Shown one piece after another: positions 35,088 to 43,165 of a stretch of DNA of 60,459 bases. The notes below the pieces were generated by a model. That model was not told the DNA's origin, made no database searches, and saw only the letters and a program-made list of their open reading frames with translations. The stretch is taken from contig JANWXY010000022.1 of the NCBI GenBank assembly GCA_025057135.1, positions 1 to 60,459 of the forward strand, given 5' to 3'. The stretch comes from Bacteroidia bacterium (GTDB lineage Bacteria > Bacteroidota > Bacteroidia > SpSt-205). Each line of letters begins with the position of its first letter. The stretch's first letter is position 1. A program made the position numbers and the translations under genes.

Positions 35088-36641
35088 CTACACTTCAAAA
35101 CGAATGCCCTGAGCCAAAGGCAAATCAGTACCATAGTTGATAGTTACCGTCTGCCGGCGCATATAGGCTTTCCAAGCGTCAGAACCAGCCTCACGACCAC
35201 CACCCGTCTCCTTCTCTCCACCGAAAGCGCCACCGATCTCTGCACCAGAAGGACCTATATTCACATTGGCGATGCCGCAATCTGAGCCCCTTGGACTGAG
35301 GAAAAGCTCTGCCTCTCTCAGATTCTCTGTGAAAATACTGGATGAAAGGCCCTGAGGCACGCCATTCTGCATGGCAATAGCCTCTTCTATGTCTCTATAT
35401 TTGAGAATATAAAGTATAGGAGCAAAAGTCTCCCGCTGAACCACAGGCCAACGATTATCGGCCGAGACAATCGCCGGACGAACATAGCATCCGCTCTCAT
35501 AACCAGGACCTGACAAAACCTCCCCTCCAAACAGTACCTTACCTCCCATCTCCTGTACTTCTTTCAAAGCTTGCTGCATGGCTTCCACCGCATCTTTATC
35601 AATCAGAGGCCCTATTAGCGTATCTGGACGGAGAGGATTACCGATACGAGCGGAAGCTTGCTCATACACCTTGAGTAATCGCCCGAGGAAATCTTCATAT
35701 ATAGATTCGTGGAGGATAAGGCGCCGTAATGTAGTACAGCGTTGCCCGGAAGTACCTAAGGCGGCGAAAGTCACCGCCCTCAGCGCCAAATCTAAGTTTG
35801 CATGAGGAGAAACAATAACAGCATTATTTCCGCCCAACTCTAATAGGCTACGCCCGAGACGCTTAGCCACCTGCTGAGCCACGGAGCGCCCCATTCGGAT
35901 AGAACCTGTGGCAGAGATAAGCGGAAGGCGTCCATCACTCGCCATTTGCTGGCCCAAAGTAGCATCACCAATGACGATATTGAATACTCCTTCCGGGGTA
36001 TCCGTTTCTTCCATGGCTTCACGCAGCAGAGAGAAAATGGCTAAGGCAGAGAGGGGAGCTTTCTCACTGGGTTTCCACACAGTGGTATCTCCGCATACAG
36101 CCGCTATGACAGCATTCCATGCCCAGACAGCGACGGGAAAGTTGAAACTGGTGATTATGCCCACCACGCCGAGAGGATGCCACTGCTCAAACATCCGATG
36201 ATTCGGGCGTTCAGAGGCAATCGTCAAACCATACAACTGCCTTGACAATCCCACGCCAAAGTCACACATATCTACTACTTCCTGCACCTCTCCTAAGGCT
36301 TCTTGAAAGGTTTTGCCCATTTCATAGGCGATTATACGGGCAAGGGGAGCTTTGGCTTTACGCACTTTTTCGCCAAAAGCTTTGATAACTTCCCCACGCT
36401 TAGGAGCAGGGACAGTACGCCAGATGAGAAAGGCTTTTTCAGCTTCTTGGATAACCCTTTCGTACGTGGATGGCGCTGTCCAGTACACCACGGGTAAAGG
36501 CTCTCCATCCACAGGAGAAAGATTCACATGAGGAGTAGTGTCATCTGCCAGAATCTCCCGCCCAGTAGAGGCGCCATAGTTTTGATGAGATAGCCCGAAA
36601 AGAGCCCATTCTGGGCGGATTTCCACCTCAGTCATTGACAT
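35088..36641 (-). CDS. Aldehyde dehydrogenase, ALDH7 (aminoadipate-semialdehyde dehydrogenase-like)
   Basis: This is an NAD(P)+-dependent aldehyde oxidiser. The 517-residue protein has the cofactor segment TSFNFPVAVWAWN and KPSEKAPLSA, the general-base motif LELGGNN, the catalytic Cys in SGQRCTTLRR, and a C-terminal GAFGGEKETGGGREAGSDAWKAYMRR, which is characteristic of the ALDH7 (antiquitin) branch. That branch acts on alpha-aminoadipic semialdehyde in lysine breakdown. The start lies among GTG 36647 (inside the promoter element), ATG 36641 and ATG 36635; I chose 36641. A GT2 gene follows in the same unit, with no evident functional link. Confidence 0.9.
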   Translation of the reverse strand: MSMTEVEIRPEWALFGLSHQNYGASTGREILADDTTPHVNLSPVDGEPLPVVYWTAPSTYERVIQEAEKAFLIWRTVPAPKRGEVIKAFGEKVRKAKAPLARIIAYEMGKTFQEALGEVQEVVDMCDFGVGLSRQLYGLTIASERPNHRMFEQWHPLGVVGIITSFNFPVAVWAWNAVIAAVCGDTTVWKPSEKAPLSALAIFSLLREAMEETDTPEGVFNIVIGDATLGQQMASDGRLPLISATGSIRMGRSVAQQVAKRLGRSLLELGGNNAVIVSPHANLDLALRAVTFAALGTSGQRCTTLRRLILHESIYEDFLGRLLKVYEQASARIGNPLRPDTLIGPLIDKDAVEAMQQALKEVQEMGGKVLFGGEVLSGPGYESGCYVRPAIVSADNRWPVVQRETFAPILYILKYRDIEEAIAMQNGVPQGLSSSIFTENLREAELFLSPRGSDCGIANVNIGPSGAEIGGAFGGEKETGGGREAGSDAWKAYMRRQTVTINYGTDLPLAQGIRFEV

Positions 36642-36646
36642 TGCCA

Positions 36647-36654
36647 CAAAGGTA
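36647..36654 (-). promoter_or_regulatory. Promoter -7 element of the ALDH operon
   Basis: TACCTTTG ends five bases before ATG 36641. It lies in the 15 bases between the ALDH start and the flavin reductase stop at 36657. Confidence 0.65.
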
Positions 36655-36656
36655 TA

Positions 36657-37523
36657 TCAAATCCCAGACTGCACATGCTCTATGTACATGCGCCAAGCCT
36701 CCTCTGCCTTATCGGGCAGAAGGGACTGCATTTTCCGATGCAAAGCTTCGGGGTCTGAAGGCTCAGGAAGGGAAGCCAATCGCTCCGCGTCGGGTGGTCT
36801 GAATGCCAAGAGATGCCCTATTTCGGCGGCGGAAAGGACTTTACTTTCCCGAATATCTCGGGGAAGCTCATGCCATGCCATCACCTCAGCTGGATTGCGC
36901 GGCTGCTTCATCCAAAATAGGGACTCAGGTACGAGACGCATATACCAGAAACCGCCCAGACGAGCAATGACATCCATCTTACGAGGATCAGGATGCCCTT
37001 TGTCATTCAGAATGTGCTCAGCTAAATGCAGCCGAACTATCTCGACCAAAATAAGCTGCCCCGCTCCGGGATTATCTCCGAGAGAAATGATCTGGCGAAG
37101 TTTTGCTTCCATTTGGACAGGTGTACCCACAATCCGAGGCGGACGCACCACCTCCGATGGTATCGTATCTAAGCCGGCCCGTTCAATCTCATCAATACCC
37201 CGTTCGTATTCGCCCGTGGTGATATTCATCCGGGCAGCCAAAGCGTAGGGCACCAAATGAATGACACACTCGGGCACTTCCAAAAGGTTCTGATGGGTAT
37301 CCTTAGGCTTACCGGTGCGTGCGCTGGTGCTTGGCGAAAAGGCGGCGACCGGGGGTTTGCTGCTAAAGACGTTGAAATAACTGAACGGAGCGAGATTGGG
37401 GCGCCCACTTTGATCTACCGTAGTTACCCATGCGATAGGACGAGGTACGACACTCCCTATCATGTACGGGTGCCACTCTGGCAGAGGAAAATCAGCCGGA
37501 TTGAGACTGCGGTAGATGGTCAT
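36657..37523 (-). CDS. Flavin reductase-like FMN-binding protein
   Basis: This is a 288-residue split-barrel protein of the flavin reductase (DIM6/NTAB) family, which binds FMN and typically reduces it with NAD(P)H or serves as an oxidoreductase. It shows IGSVVPRPIAWVTTVDQSGRPNLAPFSYF, FSPSTSARTGKPKDTHQN (flavin-phosphate loop) and RIVGTPVQMEAKLRQII. The C-terminal roughly 90 residues (after WYMRLVPESLF) are an extra helical extension. The ATG at 37523 overlaps the stop of the upstream CBS gene (ATGA), yet a perfect TAACTTTG lies 14 bases before it, inside that gene, so it may be transcribed both ways. The partner enzyme is unknown. Confidence 0.86.
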   Translation of the reverse strand: MTIYRSLNPADFPLPEWHPYMIGSVVPRPIAWVTTVDQSGRPNLAPFSYFNVFSSKPPVAAFSPSTSARTGKPKDTHQNLLEVPECVIHLVPYALAARMNITTGEYERGIDEIERAGLDTIPSEVVRPPRIVGTPVQMEAKLRQIISLGDNPGAGQLILVEIVRLHLAEHILNDKGHPDPRKMDVIARLGGFWYMRLVPESLFWMKQPRNPAEVMAWHELPRDIRESKVLSAAEIGHLLAFRPPDAERLASLPEPSDPEALHRKMQSLLPDKAEEAWRMYIEHVQSGI

Positions 37524-38731
37524 ATGATCTGGAGGCGCAAAGTTATGACTCTCTTCTGCGTGGCAGACAACACTTCCCAACGAAAACCATAAGCCTCCCA
37601 TACAGTACCCTTCGGCGGAATGTAGCCCAGAGAATGAAGTGCTAATCCGCCCAGGGTTACTGCGAGCTCTGTGGGCAAGCCGAGAGCATATTTTTCGTTC
37701 AGATAATCAATCTCCAGAGAAGCGTCCAACTCATAGACCCCGGGGGCTGGGGAACGCTCTAAATACTTAGGCTGCTCTTCGTGTTCATCTTGGATTTCCC
37801 CGAAAACTTCCTCTACGAGGTCTTCAGTTGTCACGATGCCCGCCATGCCTCCCCGAGCATCTACGACGACAGCGAGAGCACCTTTTTCTCGCACAAGCTG
37901 CTCTAAGAGACGAGTCGCAGGCATGCTCTCAGGTACGAAGCTGACTGGCTCTATGAGTTCTCGGATGGATTTAGCCCGTCGTGTGAGAGAGCGGATGTAT
38001 ATGTAACCTTTGATGTGATCCAAGTCTCCCTCATACACCAGCACCCGCGAGCGTTCAGAGCTTATGAAAGTCTGACGGAGCTCCTCCAACGAGGCATCTT
38101 GACTGATAGCCACCACATGTGGTCGCGGCACCATAAACTCCCGAACTGGCGTCTCATTTAGAGCGAGAGCTTTGGTCAAAACCGCTTGCAAATGAGGTTC
38201 TGGGGTCTCTACAAAGTGTGATAGGTTCTCTCTGGAAAGCGGCTTTTGAAGTACTTTCTCTCGCAGTTGAAAAGCTGCATACATACCCCTTGTCAATAAA
38301 TACACGATTTCCACCAAGGGGAATAAGAGCGCATACGCAAGCGCTGTAAAGGGCACCACGGCTGGCAGTAGGGCCGATTGCCAGCGGCGAAAGAATACCT
38401 TAGGAAGATACTCTCCGACAATCAGCAAAATGAGCGTTCCTATTATCGTTTCAACCCAAAAAGAAACTTGGGGATTCCACCGTCCCACGGGAATGAGTAA
38501 AGCACTCATTGCCGCAGAAAACCCAACTAAGGCAAGATTATTGGCTATTAGGAGAGTAATGAGAAGGCGGCGAGGATATTTCAGAAAAAACTGTACGATT
38601 CTCCAGCGCCGAGGATACCGAAGGCGCCACATTTCCCAGTAGAGGGGGTTTGCGCTGATCCACGCCATTTCCCCCCCAGATGCCCACCCGCTTAGTAGCA
38701 GAGCCAAAATACCAAGAAGCGCCCAGCTCAT
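37520..38731 (-). CDS. CNNM/CBS-domain membrane protein (hemolysin C/CorC family)
   Basis: The 403-residue protein has an N-terminal CNNM transmembrane domain (about 1-150, several helices, with the motif TLILLIVGEYLPKVFF), a CBS pair (about 195-315; VREFMVPRPHVVAIS and GIVTTEDLVEEVFGEI) and a CorC/HlyC C-terminal domain (about 325-403). Family members are implicated in Mg2+/Co2+ transport; GldE of gliding Bacteroidota also belongs here. The GEYLPK motif is typical of the CNNM core. It overlaps the LptC-like gene upstream and the flavin reductase gene downstream by 4 bases each. Confidence 0.9.
   Translation of the reverse strand: MSWALLGILALLLSGWASGGEMAWISANPLYWEMWRLRYPRRWRIVQFFLKYPRRLLITLLIANNLALVGFSAAMSALLIPVGRWNPQVSFWVETIIGTLILLIVGEYLPKVFFRRWQSALLPAVVPFTALAYALLFPLVEIVYLLTRGMYAAFQLREKVLQKPLSRENLSHFVETPEPHLQAVLTKALALNETPVREFMVPRPHVVAISQDASLEELRQTFISSERSRVLVYEGDLDHIKGYIYIRSLTRRAKSIRELIEPVSFVPESMPATRLLEQLVREKGALAVVVDARGGMAGIVTTEDLVEEVFGEIQDEHEEQPKYLERSPAPGVYELDASLEIDYLNEKYALGLPTELAVTLGGLALHSLGYIPPKGTVWEAYGFRWEVLSATQKRVITLRLQII
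37538..37545 (-). promoter_or_regulatory. Internal promoter -7 element for the flavin reductase gene
   Basis: TAACTTTG lies within the last codons of the CBS-domain gene and ends 14 bases before the flavin reductase ATG at 37523. Confidence 0.5.
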
Positions 38732-39288
38732 TGGACAGGTGATTGGATGGTGCCTCGCATGCGACGCAGTCGGTAGGTGCGCTCTTTTACATTGTATTCC
38801 AGGCCTTCACCCCGCAAAACTTCCTTAGACGTCTCCAAACGAACCCAACCTTCGGCTCTCATGAGGTTTTTTCCTTGCTCCCATCTCAAATAGTCCGTCT
38901 CTAACCGCAGCGGGTCCGATGTATGCAAGACGACATTTCTCTCTGCCACATATACCTCTTGCTCAGGATACGCACGAGCCAGCTCACTATGAAGGGTCTC
39001 CAACGTTTCCTTGCGTCCGTTCATATGAAGCGCATACACATCTCCCCGCAGAACCCAATGAGCTGTATCACCACTTTTGACCCTCATGACCTGCTTGGCA
39101 GATACATATATTCGTTCGCCAGTGGAGTCCATCCATTCAAGGGTATATCCACGAGCCTCATATGGGGATATAGCTTGCCTTTGAGCTATCCACTCCGGAG
39201 AACGCTGGATATTTTTTTGGGGGGATCGGCAAGCCATGCCCATTGCTGCGAAAAGGCAAATAATACTTATCCGGCCAACTATACCCAT
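38728..39288 (-). CDS. lptC: LptC-like LPS export lipoprotein
   Basis: LptC is a periplasmic bridge component that receives lipopolysaccharide from the LptBFG transporter. The 186-residue protein has a lipoprotein-type signal ending at Cys20 (AAMGMAC), in contrast to the uncleaved anchor of E. coli LptC but as seen in Bacteroidota. The remainder is a beta-rich domain with the pattern VLRGDVYALHMNGRKETLET and LRLETDYLRWEQGKNLMRAEG, as in the beta-jellyroll of Lpt proteins. The ATG at 39288 was chosen for the signal peptide; the longer frame starts at TTG. A weak TTTG/TACCTCAG pair lies directly upstream, so it may use that or read-through from the bactofilin gene. Confidence 0.75.
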   Translation of the reverse strand: MGIVGRISIICLFAAMGMACRSPQKNIQRSPEWIAQRQAISPYEARGYTLEWMDSTGERIYVSAKQVMRVKSGDTAHWVLRGDVYALHMNGRKETLETLHSELARAYPEQEVYVAERNVVLHTSDPLRLETDYLRWEQGKNLMRAEGWVRLETSKEVLRGEGLEYNVKERTYRLRRMRGTIQSPVQ

Positions 39289-39401
39289 GCTGAGGTACCC
39301 CCTATGAGAGTACTGGTCAAACCCTTCGGAACGAATGGACACGATCTGGCTGCCTGCGGTTTGCAATAGAGCAGCTCATCGCATAAAAGGTTTAGGCACA
39401 C

Positions 39402-39818
39402 TCATGAACGGCGATTTTTATTGGGAAGGGGAGGCACGCTTTCAGGCTTTCGCAGGGCTTCTTCACCAGTCCAACAGCGCACCTCTAACTTAGCCCCCTT
39501 CTGGCACTCTAAGTGCCGAGCCCTGATTTCTCCTTGTATGCAAGCGGTGGGCGCTATTTCTACTATATCATCTGCGATGATTTCACCTGTAAAATGTCCG
39601 GCCACATGAACCTGCCCAGCATGAATCGTCCCGGTGACTTCGGCAGAAGGTGCAAGCACAAGGCGACCCTCTACTCGGAGGTTGCCGTGGTAGGTTCCTT
39701 CAATGCGCAAGTTACCCGGTGTGTGAAACTCTCCCCTGGTTTCGCTACCTTCACCAAGCAAGGAGAGGGCTTTTTCATAAGCTCCGTTGGATGAAGAGTT
39801 TTTTCTCCAAAAACTCAC
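39402..39818 (-). CDS. Bactofilin
   Basis: This is a 138-residue cytoskeletal protein of the bactofilin family, which self-assembles into membrane-associated filaments. The core (about 25-115) is a right-handed beta-helix with regularly spaced G and hydrophobic residues: GNLRIEGTYHGNLRVEGRL, GTIHAGQVHVAGHFTGEI, CIQGEIRARHLECQKGAKL. The N-terminal tail (SFWRKNSSSNGAYEKAL) may anchor it to the membrane, and the C-terminal tail is polar. The start is GTG, because no other in-frame start occurs before the core, and it is four bases after TATATTTG, which implies a leaderless GTG-initiated message. The 113 bases after it, up to LptC, hold no further gene. Confidence 0.9.
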   Translation of the reverse strand: MSFWRKNSSSNGAYEKALSLLGEGSETRGEFHTPGNLRIEGTYHGNLRVEGRLVLAPSAEVTGTIHAGQVHVAGHFTGEIIADDIVEIAPTACIQGEIRARHLECQKGAKLEVRCWTGEEALRKPESVPPLPNKNRRS

Positions 39819-39822
39819 GCAG

Positions 39823-39830
39823 CAAATATA
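39823..39830 (-). promoter_or_regulatory. Promoter -7 element of the bactofilin gene
   Basis: TATATTTG is followed by CTGC and then the GTG start at 39818. The purD start has the same CTGC spacer. Confidence 0.65.
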
Positions 39831-39915
39831 CTGATACTACACCGTTTCACACACTGTAAATGACGAGCTATCCTACCGCTTTTAGGCATCCCTGGGGAGC
39901 TAAGCGATTAGTGCT

Positions 39916-40692
39916 TCACTTTCGGGGGAAGATTCCGTATATGCTGCTGCCGCTTCCGTTCATGCTGGCATACAAGGCTCCAGCATCATATAAGGCTTTC
40001 TTGAGACTGACGAGGGTGGGATAAATCTGAAAGCTGACATGCTCTAAATCATTGTGGAGCTGCTCAGGCCATACTTCTATGCCACGATGGATAATGGGCT
40101 GTATGGATGTTCGGCTCCAGTGAGTACTGCGTAAGCCGCGATAAACGTGTTTAGTGGAACAAGGCACGGGGGGCGTCAGCATGACAATCTCATAAGCACT
40201 CAAGTCTATGGAAAAGGGGGTAAGTTGCGTCCCCGTATCGGTAGCAAGCATAGGACCCTCATACAGGAAAAAAGGTACATCACTGCCAACCTCAGACGCC
40301 ACTTCATGCAGGAAAGACAAAGGGAGCTCTAATACCTCTTGCATGATCCGCAGGAATGCCCCGCTATTACTTGAGCCGCCTCCTAACCCCCCACTCACAG
40401 GAATGCGCTTATGTAACCGAACGGACATCGCAGGTAGAGGCCGACCGAGCTTCTCTCTCAGGGTGCGGTAGGTAGTTTCTAAATAGTTTTCCTCCGAGTC
40501 TGGTATCTCCATTCCAGTGAGATTTAGCTCTAGCCTATCTCGCCCAGACAAAACTCGGACTTCCAAATCGTCATACAGTACCGGATAAGGCACTAAAAGG
40601 GTTTCCAGAATATGATACCCATCAGGCCATCGGCCGAGTATGTGGAGTCCGAGATTGAACTTAGCGATGCTGGTGGCATAGTAAGTTTTCAT
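39916..40692 (-). CDS. ispE: 4-diphosphocytidyl-2-C-methyl-D-erythritol kinase
   Basis: IspE phosphorylates CDP-methylerythritol in the MEP isoprenoid pathway. The 258-residue GHMP kinase has the N-terminal AKFNLGLHILGRWPDGYH (Lys11), the ATP loop PVSGGLGGGSSNSG (98-111), VGSDVPFFLYEGP with the catalytic Asp, and the C-terminal MNGSGSSIYGIF. The length is close to the family minimum. It overlaps the DUF58 gene by 4 bases and is the last gene of a three-gene unit with an exported acidic protein and a DUF58 protein. Confidence 0.94.
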   Translation of the reverse strand: MKTYYATSIAKFNLGLHILGRWPDGYHILETLLVPYPVLYDDLEVRVLSGRDRLELNLTGMEIPDSEENYLETTYRTLREKLGRPLPAMSVRLHKRIPVSGGLGGGSSNSGAFLRIMQEVLELPLSFLHEVASEVGSDVPFFLYEGPMLATDTGTQLTPFSIDLSAYEIVMLTPPVPCSTKHVYRGLRSTHWSRTSIQPIIHRGIEVWPEQLHNDLEHVSFQIYPTLVSLKKALYDAGALYASMNGSGSSIYGIFPRK

Positions 40693-41594
40693 GACATTCT
40701 CTGGCGCTTGAGCAGGTAACGGCGCAAAGGTTCAAAAAAATCTGAGGCTAAATCCACCTCTACCCAATCTATGCGCTGTCTGATGCAGAAAGTCTTTAGG
40801 CGATTTTCCCAGGTCTGAAAGTGGCTTTGGTAAAGTAGCTGCATTTCAAGCGGATGTATCTTGACTTCTCGTCGGGACTCTATATCTATCAATCGCAAGG
40901 GCTCTAATGGAAGCTCAAATCGTCTTTCAGTCTTTTCATCCCAGATGCGAAAGAAAATCACCTCGTGCCCATCGTGGCGCAGACGCGCTAAACCCCGCAT
41001 AAATGCCCCCTCATTTTCAGGCAGAACGAACCCATCACTCAGAAGTAGAATAAGACTACGACGCCGAAGCCGTTCAGCTACTACCCCCATTACCTGTGGA
41101 AGCATAGTCAAACGGCCCCCGCTGATTCGTTTCCTTAGCGACTCCAACTCTAAAAGTATCCTTCGTAACCAAGTGCGTCGAGCCCGCGCAGGAAGCACAT
41201 ACTGGATATTCTCATCAAATACATACAGCCCCACAGCGTCTCTCTGCTGAATGAGGAGGTAAGCCAGAGCCGCACCTAAGAAAAGCGCATAGTCCAGTTT
41301 CGTGTAGGGGGATTTCAAAGGATAGTGCATGGAACCGCTCGTATCTATCAAAAGATACGCTTGAAGATTGGTCTCCTCTTCGTAACGCCGAGTATAAAGC
41401 CTCTCGCTTCGCGCAAATACTCGCCAGTCTACTTTATCCAGCCCCTCACCCTGTTGGTAAGGACGATACTCAGAAAACTCCACCGAAAAGCCTTGATACG
41501 GGCTCCGATGGAGCCCAACGAGAAAGCCCTCCACAATCTGACGGGCAACTATTTCCAAGTTAGCTAACTGAGCCGCTTGCTCTGGCCTAATCAC
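40689..41594 (-). CDS. DUF58 domain protein (vWA-like)
   Basis: This is a 301-residue cytoplasmic protein with the DUF58 signature YRPYQQGEGLDKVDWRVFAR (43-62) followed by a von Willebrand A-like domain whose metal site begins DTSGSM (84-89). DUF58 proteins usually sit beside a MoxR AAA+ ATPase and vWA/BatA-type proteins and are thought to take part in chaperone-like assembly. Here no MoxR gene is linked. It overlaps the upstream acidic-protein gene and the downstream ispE by 4 bases each. The function is unknown. Confidence 0.88.
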   Translation of the reverse strand: MIRPEQAAQLANLEIVARQIVEGFLVGLHRSPYQGFSVEFSEYRPYQQGEGLDKVDWRVFARSERLYTRRYEEETNLQAYLLIDTSGSMHYPLKSPYTKLDYALFLGAALAYLLIQQRDAVGLYVFDENIQYVLPARARRTWLRRILLELESLRKRISGGRLTMLPQVMGVVAERLRRRSLILLLSDGFVLPENEGAFMRGLARLRHDGHEVIFFRIWDEKTERRFELPLEPLRLIDIESRREVKIHPLEMQLLYQSHFQTWENRLKTFCIRQRIDWVEVDLASDFFEPLRRYLLKRQRMS

Positions 41595-42310
41595 AGCTCA
41601 TCCGAATCTATATCCTCCAGGTCGATTTCCTCTTCATCCCCCAGCCCCTCAGGTAGGTCTATTTGAATATCATCATCATCTATGCCCAAATCTTCATCTT
41701 CTACGGAGGGCAGAGGGTCCTGTGTGAGCAGCCTTTCCGTGGGTATCTCTATGTCGTCTAACTTAGGGTCAGAAAAACCTATGTCTTCGGAACCAGTAGC
41801 CTTAGAAGTAGTTGGGGTTTTAGATTGTCCTGCGGTGGAAATCGGCTGCTGCCCTGTAGAGGGCTTTTTACTCGAGGATGTCGCTACTTGTTGGCTTTGA
41901 GCGGCTCTTAGAGCACTTGGAGTAGGAGCCTGAGCGTCTGTAATATACACTCGGGCCAGGGCTAAGACTGGACGAGATTGACGAGGTAAGCATACAAAAA
42001 CAAAGTAAATGCCAGAATTGCGGAAAATCACTCGCCCCCTGTAAAGGTTTCGGCTGGCTTTGGAGCGATATAGAATAAATACCGCAGCTGGCTTTTTTGC
42101 CGAACGCACAACCGCCCAGAGTGTATCAGCAGCCGGAGCCGATGCAAACCTCGCCTCTAACCAAAGAGACAAGGGAGAAGCCGTCTGTAACTGAAACACC
42201 GTATCTGCGCCAACAAGCTGACCTTGCTGATTATATCCCTTTCCTAATCGGAGCTTACCCTGAGCATAAACGGCGACTAGCAGGCAATACATTAGGGGAA
42301 GCCAGCGCAT
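41591..42310 (-). CDS. Exported protein with strongly acidic C-terminal tail, unknown function
   Basis: The 239-residue protein begins with a signal peptide (MRWLPLMYCLLVAVYAQ), followed by a beta-rich domain of about 110 residues (VRSAKKPAAVFILYRSK; GRVIFRNSGIYFVFVCLP). A Ser/Thr/Gln/Lys-rich linker then leads to a final 55 residues dominated by Asp and Glu (DDDDIQIDLPEG, EEEIDLEDIDSDEL). I recognise no family. The tail could bind cations or a basic partner. It is the first gene of the unit with DUF58 and ispE, with a TATATTTG element 5 bases before the ATG, and overlaps the DUF58 start by 4 bases. Confidence 0.7.
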   Translation of the reverse strand: MRWLPLMYCLLVAVYAQGKLRLGKGYNQQGQLVGADTVFQLQTASPLSLWLEARFASAPAADTLWAVVRSAKKPAAVFILYRSKASRNLYRGRVIFRNSGIYFVFVCLPRQSRPVLALARVYITDAQAPTPSALRAAQSQQVATSSSKKPSTGQQPISTAGQSKTPTTSKATGSEDIGFSDPKLDDIEIPTERLLTQDPLPSVEDEDLGIDDDDIQIDLPEGLGDEEEIDLEDIDSDEL

Positions 42311-42315
42311 TCCGT

Positions 42316-42323
42316 CAAATATA
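42316..42323 (-). promoter_or_regulatory. Promoter -7 element of the acidic-protein/DUF58/ispE operon
   Basis: TATATTTG ends five bases before the ATG at 42310. The 78-base gap up to the lgt stop holds nothing else that I can support. Confidence 0.65.
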
Positions 42324-42388
42324 CAGACAACTCCTCACTTCCACTCTGACAGGTGCTATTGAAACAACCACTCACAGGTAGGAGCGAT

Positions 42389-43165
42389 TCACCTGCGCAG
42401 AAGCAGATACAATCCCACACCGACGAGCGGCAAACTGAGAAGCTGTCCCATATTGACTGGTAGAGCCATTTGAAAAGCTTCTTGGGGCTCTTTTACGAAC
42501 TCTATAAGTATGCGCGCCCCGAAAACCCAAGTCAAAAATAACCCCAACGGTCTTCCCACTTTCCAGCTTTGAAGGGAGCCCTTTGCATAAAGGTATAGTA
42601 GCAGAAAAAACAAGGCGAGGTAGGTAGTGGCTTCATATATCTGCGTCGGATGGCGGGGATGAGGGTCTACACGCTCAAAGATAAATGCCCATGGAACATC
42701 CGTGATTTTTCCAAAAATTTCTGAGTTGAAGAGGTTCCCAATACGAATCAAAGAAGCGGTAAGCGCTGTTGGAATGGTAAGCCTATCAGCTAACCACAAG
42801 AAAGGCTGGTCGGGATGGCGAAGCGCGTATAAGTAAAGTGCAAGCAAAACTCCGGCCGTTCCGCCGTGGCTGGCGAGTCCGCCTTCCCATATTTTGAGAA
42901 TCTCTATTGGATTGGTGAGGTAGTACTCTGGCTCATAGAATAAACAGTGCCCCAGACGAGCCCCTAAGATAGTTCCCAAGAGAAGGTACCCTAAAAGTGC
43001 ATCTAAGTCTTTTTCGGGACGAGCTTCTCGGCGATAGATACGCTGCATGATATAAAAGCCGACAAAAAAACCTGTGGCGAATAGCAGCCCATACCAGCGA
43101 AGTTGTATGGGGCCGAGCGTCAGGAGCTCGGGACTCACATTCCACCGGATGTAAGCAAAAATCAT
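42389..43165 (-). CDS. lgt: Prolipoprotein diacylglyceryl transferase
   Basis: Lgt is an inner-membrane enzyme that attaches diacylglycerol to the lipobox Cys of prolipoproteins. The 258-residue protein has about seven membrane helices, the motif GGLASHGGTAGVLLALY, and the signature LIRIGNLFNSEIFGKITDVPWAF, followed by HPTQIYEATTYL with a conserved Tyr. It processes proteins such as the lipoproteins encoded at 25685 and 38728. It overlaps the lipase gene by 4 bases and shares its promoter. Confidence 0.94.
   Translation of the reverse strand: MIFAYIRWNVSPELLTLGPIQLRWYGLLFATGFFVGFYIMQRIYRREARPEKDLDALLGYLLLGTILGARLGHCLFYEPEYYLTNPIEILKIWEGGLASHGGTAGVLLALYLYALRHPDQPFLWLADRLTIPTALTASLIRIGNLFNSEIFGKITDVPWAFIFERVDPHPRHPTQIYEATTYLALFFLLLYLYAKGSLQSWKVGRPLGLFLTWVFGARILIEFVKEPQEAFQMALPVNMGQLLSLPLVGVGLYLLLRR

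Noticed and set aside
36682-37248. 188-codon open frame on the plus strand
   Set aside because: It is Arg/Ser-rich and antisense to the flavin reductase, a typical product of codon bias on the real strand.
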